Below, in pieces: positions 24,418-32,803 of a DNA stretch of 33,543 nt. How positions within the stretch are numbered: position 1 is the first letter of the stretch; each line of letters opens with the position of its first letter. Below the pieces are notes generated by a model. The model was not told the origin of the DNA. It was given only the letters and a program-made list of their open reading frames with translations, and made no database searches. Source of the stretch: Treponema sp. (GTDB taxonomy: Bacteria; Spirochaetota; Spirochaetia; Treponematales; Breznakiellaceae); the NCBI GenBank assembly GCA_009787795.1, contig WQSP01000005.1, positions 1 to 33,543 on the forward strand, in the 5' to 3' direction. The translations under genes and the position numbers were made by a program.

Positions 24418-26426
24418 ATCCTCTCCTTATAATTTATGCGAAACGGAGCAAACTCCACGCCTGTTTCCAATAAAAATTTATTGAAAAATTCATAATATTG
24501 CAAGCGGATAACCTGTATGGTTACGATTAATCCTTCAAGCGCTATAATAATTGCGTTTCCAAAAACAAATATAAAAGCTGCCAGAAATGATGCGCCAATG
24601 CCGTATCCTGAAATTTTATCGGTAAAATAAAAAACGATAAACGAAAAAACGGCGTGCGCAAGCGCAAACGCTCCAACGCGCACAAAACTTATCGTGTTGG
24701 AAAAATACCCTGAAACCGTTTCCAATATTTCAACAAACCCCTGCATGACAAACGCAAACACGCCTTCTTTTTGTGAAGGTTTTTCGCCCGAAACAATTCC
24801 ATAAACTGCAGGACCGAAAAGAATGAACAAAAGAGGAACCAAAAGAGCGAAAACATCATGTGTTTCAAATTGACCGTTAAAAAAAAGAATTTTTATAACG
24901 ACAAACAGGGCATACCAGAACAATAAAAGTCCCGAAAGCCCTGTTCTGGAAAAAAACGCAGTCTTGTATTTTTTTAAAATTATGCGGTTATATATATTTA
25001 TTATTAACCCCAAAGAATTTATAACAACTCCGATTGCGATTGTAAAACCGAAAAAATACAACAATTTGGTAATGCTTCCGCCTTCTTCTGCAAGCGGAAG
25101 AATGTGCAGGATTCTGTCTTTCGGATACCCAAAAAGCGCTTCTGTTACGGCTCTTGTAGGACCTATAAGAATTTTTTCGTTTGTAAAAACAGATCCTGCA
25201 AGAAACCCCATTATCATGGAAGATATTCCGACAGAAACCAAAACAGTCGAATATTTTTTAAGTTTGGAAAGTTTTGAACCGCCCGTTTTGATTATTATTC
25301 CCAATAAAAGCAGGACAAACCCCTGCCCTGCGTCTCCAAACATTATTCCAAACATGAGCGTAAAGAAAAATGCGACAAGCACTGTAGGGTCGACAGTTCC
25401 GTACAAAGGAGCGCCGTAAGAAAAAACAACGCTTTCAAATCCCCTGACAAACGCATTGTGCTTCATCGAAACGGGCACTTTTTCCTTTCCGCTTTGAATT
25501 GCGGGAACTTCATCGGGCAAAAACGATCGAACCGCGATTCTTCCGTTTGTTATTTCGTTTAACCCCCTGACAAGCAGAGACGACGAATCGGCGGGTGTCC
25601 AACCCGAAAAATGATAAAGATTCGTTGTTGTTGTAAACCTTGCCTTTATTTCTTCCACAAGCATTGCAATTCGCCATGAAGCGATGTGTTTTTTCAATTC
25701 AAGCGCGCATCTTTTTGCCAATTGCGCTTTTTCTTCTTTTATGCTTTCAATTTCTTTTTCCATCTTAAAAAACTGATCGATTAGTCTTTTAAGGATTTCT
25801 GCGGGAATGCCAAGATATTTTTGCGGCAGCTCAACAGGTTCAAACTGCGCTTTTTTCAATTGGGTGTCAAGCGCAAAGCGTCCTTTTTTTGAGCTTGCGG
25901 CAAGAATTCTGTCATCGTCATCCAATGAAATGATGACCGCCCTGTTTCCCATATTTTCGCGTAACTGCGAAATGCCGTTTGGATCCAAACGCCCGACCCT
26001 AAGCGTAAGATACGAAAGATGTTCAAAATCGGAAAACGGCACATTCATTTTGGAAAAGGCCTTAACTTCGTTGATTGTTTCCTTTATGCGCTGTTTTTCA
26101 TTGGAAGCCTTGTATTCCCTGTCTTTCATCGATTCGATAATCGAACAAAGGGATATTGCCGCCGCTTCCCCTTCTTTTCCCGGAATGGAAACTTCATCGT
26201 TGTATTTTGAAAGGTCCGTGTTTTTGTTTACGACTCCAAGATAATCGCCCGCAGAGTATAACCTTTCGATTAAATCCCTTATGTGCAAAACATCCTGTCC
26301 TTCGTAAACAATATCGCTGCCCGGAAACTGAATTGACGCTTTTCGCCCGAGAAAATTCAAAACTGCGTCCATGTCTTCCTTAAAGACGGTTAACTCCATA
26401 TAAAGCATTTTTCGCGGAAGGAACAT
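24414..26426 (-). CDS. V/A-type ATPase subunit I
   Basis: 670 aa; LNFLGRKASIQF, FFTLMFGIMFGDAGQGFVLLLLG, FVRVGAFALAHAVFSFI. Confidence 0.93.
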   Translation of the reverse strand: MFLPRKMLYMELTVFKEDMDAVLNFLGRKASIQFPGSDIVYEGQDVLHIRDLIERLYSAGDYLGVVNKNTDLSKYNDEVSIPGKEGEAAAISLCSIIESMKDREYKASNEKQRIKETINEVKAFSKMNVPFSDFEHLSYLTLRVGRLDPNGISQLRENMGNRAVIISLDDDDRILAASSKKGRFALDTQLKKAQFEPVELPQKYLGIPAEILKRLIDQFFKMEKEIESIKEEKAQLAKRCALELKKHIASWRIAMLVEEIKARFTTTTNLYHFSGWTPADSSSLLVRGLNEITNGRIAVRSFLPDEVPAIQSGKEKVPVSMKHNAFVRGFESVVFSYGAPLYGTVDPTVLVAFFFTLMFGIMFGDAGQGFVLLLLGIIIKTGGSKLSKLKKYSTVLVSVGISSMIMGFLAGSVFTNEKILIGPTRAVTEALFGYPKDRILHILPLAEEGGSITKLLYFFGFTIAIGVVINSLGLIINIYNRIILKKYKTAFFSRTGLSGLLLFWYALFVVIKILFFNGQFETHDVFALLVPLLFILFGPAVYGIVSGEKPSQKEGVFAFVMQGFVEILETVSGYFSNTISFVRVGAFALAHAVFSFIVFYFTDKISGYGIGASFLAAFIFVFGNAIIIALEGLIVTIQVIRLQYYEFFNKFLLETGVEFAPFRINYKERI

Positions 26427-27455
26427 TTAAGACACCTCCAGCAAATCGAAAACTTTTGAGCTGCTGATTCCAAGAGACAAACCTTCGGCAACGCTTGTCA
26501 AAAGATCCTCTTCGTACAATTTTAATTTTACAAAACAATAAAACGCGCTTACGGACATCGGTGAACTGTGAAAATGCCTTATATAAAGATGATGCAGGTA
26601 CTTGGAAGCCGCATTTTGAAAATGACGCGGATCGATCTTCCAATGGGCGGATGTTCCTTCTTCGTTTAGAAATTTTTCCCATCTCCAGCCGCGCCAGTCT
26701 TCCCTTACATCAAGGGAAAAATGCAAAGAAGATCTTGCCTCTGCGCAGACAGTCGCGCGTTTTTGACTGACTTTTCCGAACATGTTGATATTCATGATGT
26801 ATTTCGCGGTCTCGGCTTCGCTTTTATTGTAATAGGTGCGGATACGCATTACCCAAAGACAGTTTCTGATTGATATTTCGTCCGCGATTAAACGCGCGGC
26901 GATTTCCCTGTCTTCGGCTTCAAGCTGGGACAAGCTGTCAATTAAACCCTGATAATATCTGTGATCCAATTTTGTTTCGATATCAACAAGTTCCATTCCT
27001 TTTTTTACGGACCTTAACTCCTGCGAAAGCAAATGTTCAAAATCGGTTTTTCTTAACATTGCGCCGACATCGGGAAACGCGTCAAAACGAATTGTGCCAA
27101 AGCGCCCGATATTGCTGATAATGGGCAATTCGGTTCTTCCGCCTGCAATGGAACCCAAACATTCGACAAAGCCCGAATATTCGATTCCTTTAAGGAGACG
27201 CACCAAAAGTTTCGGCGGCTGTGAAAATGAATTTACAATCGATAAAATATGGCGCACGGATCGTTTTACAATGCGCCTTTCTAGATCGGGAAGCAATTCC
27301 CTTCCCGGAAGTTCCCTGTACAAATCGGGAAAAATGTTTCTGTCGAGTTCATTCAGGGTATGGATGCCTTTAAGGGAAGACATTCTTTTCCCCATGAAGG
27401 ATTTTCCAATGAGCCAACTTGCTTTTGCATACGCATAACCCGAGTCAGTCCACAT
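26427..27455 (-). CDS. V/A-type ATPase subunit C (AC39/d family)
   Basis: YAYAKASWLIGKSFMGKR; DHRYYQGL; ISIRNCLWVMRIRTYYNKS; LLTSVAEGLSLGISSSKVFDLL. Confidence 0.8.
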   Translation of the reverse strand: MWTDSGYAYAKASWLIGKSFMGKRMSSLKGIHTLNELDRNIFPDLYRELPGRELLPDLERRIVKRSVRHILSIVNSFSQPPKLLVRLLKGIEYSGFVECLGSIAGGRTELPIISNIGRFGTIRFDAFPDVGAMLRKTDFEHLLSQELRSVKKGMELVDIETKLDHRYYQGLIDSLSQLEAEDREIAARLIADEISIRNCLWVMRIRTYYNKSEAETAKYIMNINMFGKVSQKRATVCAEARSSLHFSLDVREDWRGWRWEKFLNEEGTSAHWKIDPRHFQNAASKYLHHLYIRHFHSSPMSVSAFYCFVKLKLYEEDLLTSVAEGLSLGISSSKVFDLLEVS

Positions 27456-27458
27456 GTT

Positions 27459-27755
27459 TTAACCCTTAAGATAATTGTTCAAAAGGTCACAAAACCCCTT
27501 TTCGTCGATTTTTACGCCCGAAATTTCCCTTTTATAATCGTCAAGCGATTTTTGATACTGCGCTTTTATTTTTTCTTTTTCTTCTTCAAGCGATTTTTCG
27601 CGCTTTTTGATTTCTTCTTTCAAACGCTCTTCGTAAACCGCGCGATTTTTTTCCTCGTTTTCCCGAATGCGTTTTTGCGCTTCTTCTTCCGCGTCATTTA
27701 CCAAAGCCGAAGCCTCGGATTCCACTTCCAGCAAATGTTCAAGCGTATTTGGCAT
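27459..27755 (-). CDS. V/A-type ATPase peripheral-stalk coiled-coil subunit (G/H-like)
   Basis: 98-aa charged coiled coil at the head of the V-ATPase genes. Confidence 0.65.
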   Translation of the reverse strand: MPNTLEHLLEVESEASALVNDAEEEAQKRIRENEEKNRAVYEERLKEEIKKREKSLEEEKEKIKAQYQKSLDDYKREISGVKIDEKGFCDLLNNYLKG

Positions 27756-27758
27756 AAG

Positions 27759-28241
27759 TTAAACGGAGTCCGCAGAAAGCATTTCTTCGAATTTGCGGAT
27801 TATTTTAAATGCGCTTTGCGGATCACGCTGTGCCTGAAGTTCAACCTGAAACTGCGGGATTTCCATAAGCTCCGCAAGATGTTTTAGCAAACGAAGATAT
27901 TTTTCGGAATCCTCAAGCGGAGAAATAATCATAAACAAAAGATAGACAGGCTCTCCGTCCAATGCGTCATATTCAATGCCTTTTCTTGAGATTCCCAAAA
28001 CGCCGCGAAGAGTTTTTACGGCGTTTGTTTTTCCGTGGGGAACTGCGATACCCTTGTGAATGCCTGTAGACATTTTTTCTTCGCGTCTTACAATCGCGTT
28101 TAATATGTCATCATGAGAATGGGAATTGTCGGCATGGCAATAATGGGCTACAAGTTCTTCGAAAGCTTCTTCCTTGTCTTCAGCTTCCATTTCAACCTTG
28201 ATGAATTCCGGCAATAACACGTCTTGCAGAATCATAAACAA
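27759..28241 (-). CDS. ptsN: PTS EIIA, nitrogen/fructose type (PtsN-like)
   Basis: ILNAIVRREEKMSTGIHKGIAVPHGKTNAVKTLRGVLGISRKGIEYDALDGEPVYLLFMIISP; phosphorylatable His in AVPHGK. Confidence 0.9.
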   Translation of the reverse strand: MFMILQDVLLPEFIKVEMEAEDKEEAFEELVAHYCHADNSHSHDDILNAIVRREEKMSTGIHKGIAVPHGKTNAVKTLRGVLGISRKGIEYDALDGEPVYLLFMIISPLEDSEKYLRLLKHLAELMEIPQFQVELQAQRDPQSAFKIIRKFEEMLSADSV

Positions 28242-28260
28242 CCCCTCAAATTATCCGCCC

Positions 28261-28650
28261 CTACTCCACAGGAACCGCGTCTTCCACTATGTTGAAGATG
28301 CTTTCGTCAAAGAAAAATTCATCGTTCGACGGAGGATTGATTTCGTCCTCCACCCAGGAAGAAACATCTCTTGCCCTTTGATCTTCCCTTGCGGCATCTT
28401 CAACGCCCGTACCGCCCGGTGTGCGGCTTAAAAGAGCCAAGCCAAAACTTATTACAAGAAACATCGATCCCAGCACTGTTGTTGCCCTTGTAAGAACATT
28501 GCCCGAACGCGAACCGAATGCCGAACCCGATCCGCCGCCAAAAATACCGCCAAGTCCCCCCGAATCGTCATTCTGAATCAAAACCAGAAGGACAAGAAGG
28601 ACTGCATTGATTATAAAAGCCACCAATAATATAACGCTTAAAACACCCAT
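28261..28650 (-). CDS. secG: Preprotein translocase subunit SecG
   Basis: LVLLVLIQNDDSGGLGGIFGGGSGSAFGSRSGNVLTRATTVLGSMFLVISFGLALL. Confidence 0.93.
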   Translation of the reverse strand: MGVLSVILLVAFIINAVLLVLLVLIQNDDSGGLGGIFGGGSGSAFGSRSGNVLTRATTVLGSMFLVISFGLALLSRTPGGTGVEDAAREDQRARDVSSWVEDEINPPSNDEFFFDESIFNIVEDAVPVE

Positions 28651-28748
28651 CTTTACAAAACTCCGTTTTCAAATATGCATACAGTATACAGAATGGAAGG
28701 AGTTTGTGCAATAGCGCGGAGGAAGGGATTGGGGAGCGGGGATTAGTG

Positions 28749-28777
28749 TTGAAATTTGTACAAAAAGGCTGTATTAT
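28749..28777 (+). promoter_or_regulatory. Sigma70-type promoter TTGAAA-N17-TATTAT for the C1 protease gene
   Basis: TTGAAA 28749-28754, 17-nt spacer, TATTAT 28772-28777; ATG at 28784. Confidence 0.65.
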
Positions 28778-28783
28778 TTTAAC

Positions 28784-30196
28784 ATGCTGTCAAAATCCAA
28801 ACATGTTATCTTTCTATCGATATTCATTCTTGCCGCCTCGCTTGCTTTCGGTCAGGGCAGGGGCGCGATATTTGACGAACAATATGACAATCTTCCGCGC
28901 AGAGCCGAGCTTTCCGCCAGGGCTTATGAAGGGCTTCCAAGCGCCTTCTCCCTAAGGCAATTTGCTCCGCTCCCCGGCGATCAGGAGCATTACGGCACAT
29001 GCGTCGCCTGGGCTGCAAGTTATGCCGCGCGCACCATTTCCGAATCCGTGGCGTTAAACCGCACCAACCAGACGGAAACCACACAAAATGCATTTTCTGT
29101 CGCCCAGATTTACCGTCATATAAGACCCGATGACCCCGAAGGACTTTACGGAGCGCAAATTTATTCCGCCCTCGATTTCATGAGGGATACGGGCGCTTCC
29201 CGAATGCTTGACATCGAGCGTTCTTCTTCGTTTTCGAGGGTCGATCTTGCCTATTACAGAACCACGCGCAATTTTCCGATTGCCGATTATGTCACGCTTT
29301 TTTCAAGGGAAGACAGGCGCAAACAGGCGCTTATTACAAGAATCGTAAAAAAAAGCATTTCCGAGGGAAGACCTGTGATTATCGGCATGAATACCCCGGA
29401 CTCTTTCACTTCCGCAAGAGACGTGTGGAGGCCCAGGGAAAACCCTCAGCGTTTTTATTACGGTCATGCCCTCTGCGTTGTCGGTTATGACGATACAAGG
29501 CACGGCGGCGCATTCGAAGTTTTAAACAGTTGGGGCAGAAAATGGGGAAGCGGCGGATACATCTGGATACCCTACAATGTGTTTGTCGATTTTGTAATGG
29601 AAGCGTACGAGATAATCGAAAATATTGCCGCCTTCAGCGACGAAATCAGGTTTGACGGTTTTGTGCGAATGGATGTTGTAAATCAGACGGCAACAAGAAC
29701 CGCAGGCGTTGCGCTTTCGGACAACAATTTTTATACGGCAACAGAAACATTCACGGAAGGCACAGAGGTGAGCTTTGTGATAGGAGCGCGTGAAAGCGCG
29801 TATGTTTATTCGTTCACCGTTTCCCAAAGCGCCGATTCGGAAGCATTCTTTGCTCCTGTTTTGATGTTTCCCTCGACAGGCGTTTCGGCTTTGTTGAATT
29901 ACAGCGACAGCGCAATAGAGCTTCCGGGCGAAAACAGGGTGATTCAAATCGGTTCCGCCGGCACCAAATACCTTGTAACGCTTTATGCAAAACATGCGCT
30001 GGACATTCAAAACATCATGCGCACATTTGTCTCGACGGGAGGCTCAATCAACAAAAGGCTTGCCGCCGCTGTAGGCGACGGCTATACAACCGATTTGTCG
30101 TTTAACGAAAACGAAGCGGCATTTACGGCAACGCCCGAAAATCCGCGCACTGTTGCCGCAATCGTTCTTGAAATCAAAACTGCGCCAAATCCTTAA
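28784..30196 (+). CDS. Secreted papain-like (C1) cysteine protease with C-terminal DUF4384-like domain
   Basis: Signal peptide ...ILAASLAFGQ; GTCVAWAASYAAR (Cys), GHALCVVGYDD (His), VLNSWGRKWGSGGYIWIPY (Asn). Confidence 0.88.
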   Translation: MLSKSKHVIFLSIFILAASLAFGQGRGAIFDEQYDNLPRRAELSARAYEGLPSAFSLRQFAPLPGDQEHYGTCVAWAASYAARTISESVALNRTNQTETTQNAFSVAQIYRHIRPDDPEGLYGAQIYSALDFMRDTGASRMLDIERSSSFSRVDLAYYRTTRNFPIADYVTLFSREDRRKQALITRIVKKSISEGRPVIIGMNTPDSFTSARDVWRPRENPQRFYYGHALCVVGYDDTRHGGAFEVLNSWGRKWGSGGYIWIPYNVFVDFVMEAYEIIENIAAFSDEIRFDGFVRMDVVNQTATRTAGVALSDNNFYTATETFTEGTEVSFVIGARESAYVYSFTVSQSADSEAFFAPVLMFPSTGVSALLNYSDSAIELPGENRVIQIGSAGTKYLVTLYAKHALDIQNIMRTFVSTGGSINKRLAAAVGDGYTTDLSFNENEAAFTATPENPRTVAAIVLEIKTAPNP

Positions 30197-30203
30197 TGCT
30201 GCA

Positions 30204-31760
30204 TTACTGCGTAATGCTTAACGTATAGGGCTGATTCGGCTCATCGTCCAGACACCATATCTTCAGGAGATATGTGCCGTTATTCAAATTAAGCGAAAGG
30301 CGCGAGCTTAACGAATCGCCGCCGTCATCGTCTTCTGCAATCAGGTTCAGGTTCGAATCGTACAATTCGATGTAAGTGTCAAGGCGGTTATTGTTTACGC
30401 CCCTTACGTTTATCGTATAACGTCCTGCGCGTGTTATCTGAAACCTTACCCAGTCGATATCGTCGCCCGAATGGAAGTTGCGCGTTTGCGTAGCCCCTAT
30501 TTCAATCGATTTTGCCTGACCGGGTTCGTTATCAGGTTCAAATTCATCGGGGGATACATTTGTGCCGTCCGGGAAGAAAGCCCTAAAGCCGTAGCTTCCC
30601 GAAACATTCTGACTGTAACCGCGGATTAAAACGATATAGCGGGTGCCTGCAGTTACGCTGTAGCGAAGACGCGCGTTATTGTTGTTTCCGCCGTCGTCGT
30701 TTTCGTCCAGCATTTCCCTGTCGGCATCATAAAGTTCCATGTAGGTGTCGATTCTTCCCGTTGTTTCGATTGTAAGACGTCCATTTCGCGCAGGCACCAG
30801 AAGGAAATAATCTTCGTCGCCCTGCTGCAAAGTGCGGTTAACGGTAACAATATTCGTATCGCCTTCGCCTATTTCGTAAGCAATCGGATTTTCAAAACTG
30901 CTCATTCCTTCCCTTACGACAATAAACGCGCGAAATCCGTAAGCGCCTGCGGTGCTTCCGCCAAAACCGCGCACAACAGCAAGGTATCTTGTGCCCGCCC
31001 TTACACTCTGAACAATTCTTGCATTTAGTCCCTGTCCGCCGTCATCGTTAACTGCAATTTCGTCGCCTGTATCATAATTGTAAAAATGCATGTATGTGTC
31101 GATGCTGCCTGTTGTCTCCATTGTAAGCCGTCCGTCCCTTTCCGGGACCAAGAGAAAAAAATCTTCATCGCCCTCCGTTATTGTGCGGTTCATTACTGCG
31201 GCGGTTGGACTTGTTCCAATAATATAAGTGACAGGCGAATCCCAACTGTCAGGCTCGCGCGCATCGCGTCCGCCCGCTGCGGCTGCGTTTGAACTTGTGC
31301 CGCCTCCTCCGCCCGATATCATGTCGTTAATGTGATCGTTACGCTCAAAGCTTGAGTAAAAACTGCCTTCTATTGCCCTGTCCGACAGGCGGATTAAACG
31401 CGAATAAACCCTGATGACATCAGCCACCTGAACTATTTCGCCGACAATTGTCCATCCTGCATCCTGGGCGCCGCCCGTTAAAATTATGTAATTCCTTCCG
31501 CGCATGTTTGTCAGTTCGCCGACAAGCTGATTTACCCAATACGAGCTGAACGGCGGAACGCCATCCTGAAATGTAAACTGGCCGACAAGAACTTTCTCGG
31601 CCCTTTTTTCCAATAATTTTGCATGTATTTCATTTGCCAGATTTTTGACAGCTTCGTCCATTTGACCAACCGGGCTTGCGCTTGCGGCGGCGCCGGTTTG
31701 TGCAAAAGTCAGGCTTGCGGCAAGAAAGAAGATCGAAATCAACAAAAAGACTCTTTTCAT
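30204..31760 (-). CDS. Secreted protein: N-terminal lipoprotein/CsgG-like domain plus three PPC (pre-peptidase C-terminal) domains
   Basis: Three repeats of 'GDEDFFLLVP..GRLT.ETTG.IDTYM.LYD.....NDDGG..NAR....V.AGTRYI..RG' type; signal peptide; SD GGAGG. Confidence 0.85.
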   Translation of the reverse strand: MKRVFLLISIFFLAASLTFAQTGAAASASPVGQMDEAVKNLANEIHAKLLEKRAEKVLVGQFTFQDGVPPFSSYWVNQLVGELTNMRGRNYIILTGGAQDAGWTIVGEIVQVADVIRVYSRLIRLSDRAIEGSFYSSFERNDHINDMISGGGGGTSSNAAAAGGRDAREPDSWDSPVTYIIGTSPTAAVMNRTITEGDEDFFLLVPERDGRLTMETTGSIDTYMHFYNYDTGDEIAVNDDGGQGLNARIVQSVRAGTRYLAVVRGFGGSTAGAYGFRAFIVVREGMSSFENPIAYEIGEGDTNIVTVNRTLQQGDEDYFLLVPARNGRLTIETTGRIDTYMELYDADREMLDENDDGGNNNNARLRYSVTAGTRYIVLIRGYSQNVSGSYGFRAFFPDGTNVSPDEFEPDNEPGQAKSIEIGATQTRNFHSGDDIDWVRFQITRAGRYTINVRGVNNNRLDTYIELYDSNLNLIAEDDDGGDSLSSRLSLNLNNGTYLLKIWCLDDEPNQPYTLSITQ

Positions 31761-31817
31761 AAATCCTCCATAAGGTTTTTTATCGTAACATGAAATGATT
31801 AATAAGGCTAGACGTAC

Positions 31818-32681
31818 TTAACGGTTTGCATTGTAGATTTTGCTTGAGGGCGGCACCGACTGAACGATCCAAACGTTGCCGCCGATAATGCTGTCGTGTC
31901 CAATAACAGTTTCGCCGCCCAAAATTGTTGCGTTGGCATAAATTGTCACATTGTCTTCGATTGTCGGATGGCGTTTTTTTCCGCTTTCGCCTTTTTTGAC
32001 GGACAGCGCGCCCAATGTTACGCCCTGATAAATTTTTACGTTTTTCCCGATTATCGTGGTTTCGCCGAATACTATGCCAGTGCCGTGATCGATAAAAAAC
32101 GATTCGCCAATTTGCGCGCCCGGGTGTATGTCGATGCCTGTTCTTCTGTGAAGAAGTTCGCTCATCATGCGCGGAATCAAAGGCACCTCGCGCGAATAGA
32201 AAAAGTGAGCGATACGATGCACAACTATCGCCTGAAATCCCGGGTATGACAAAATAACTTCGTCCGCGCTCATTGCGGCAGGATCTCCGCGCACAGCCGC
32301 TTCCAAATCTTTTGCAAGGATTACCCTGATTTTTGAAAGCTCTTCAAAAAATTCTTCGATTATCATTGCGGCAACTGCCCTGCATCCTTCATGCCCGCAG
32401 CTAAGAGCGCCAATCCGCGCGGAAAAAGCAAGGCTCTTCTCCACTTCGGATCTTAACGCCAAAGCGAGATTGTTTATTTTTTCTACCGTGAATAATTTTA
32501 AACTCTGTTTGCCTGTATCCAAATTTTCCAAATACCCGGGAAAAAGAAGTTCTTCCAATCCGCGCACAATATTGTTTATACTTTCCCTTCCCGGAAGATT
32601 AATCGAACCTGAATGATTCACCATTCCATGCGTTTCGTAATTTTCGAGAAGATCGCCTATGCTTTTCTCTAATCTATTCAT
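31818..32681 (-). CDS. cysE: Serine O-acetyltransferase (EpsC/CysE-type, left-handed beta helix)
   Basis: IDIHPGAQIGESFFIDHGTGIVFGETTIIGKNVKIYQGVTLGALSVKK...HPTIEDNVTIYANATILGG. ATG at 32681 with AAGGA preferred over GTG at 32705. Confidence 0.93.
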   Translation of the reverse strand: MNRLEKSIGDLLENYETHGMVNHSGSINLPGRESINNIVRGLEELLFPGYLENLDTGKQSLKLFTVEKINNLALALRSEVEKSLAFSARIGALSCGHEGCRAVAAMIIEEFFEELSKIRVILAKDLEAAVRGDPAAMSADEVILSYPGFQAIVVHRIAHFFYSREVPLIPRMMSELLHRRTGIDIHPGAQIGESFFIDHGTGIVFGETTIIGKNVKIYQGVTLGALSVKKGESGKKRHPTIEDNVTIYANATILGGETVIGHDSIIGGNVWIVQSVPPSSKIYNANR

Positions 32682-32697
32682 AAGAATCCTTAATTTA

Positions 32698-32803
32698 TTA
32701 TCCACGGATTTTCACGGATTTTCACGAATTGTTTTTTCTTTTCCGTGTTAATCCGTGTTAATCCGTGTTAATCCGTGTTAATCCGTGTTAATTCGTGGAC
32801 ACT
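32698..32803. repeat. Palindromic repeat with tandem 10-bp units
   Basis: Left arm tccacggatt ttcacggatt ttcacgaatt; right arm five copies of (a/t)tccgtgtta (32741-32790) then attcgtggac. Confidence 0.9.

Noticed and set aside
32682-32705. GTG start for cysE at 32705
   Set aside because: The ATG at 32681 has a good AAGGA SD; the GTG lies at the repeat edge.
32698-32803. CRISPR-like array
   Set aside because: 10-bp contiguous units without spacers, in a palindrome; no cas genes.
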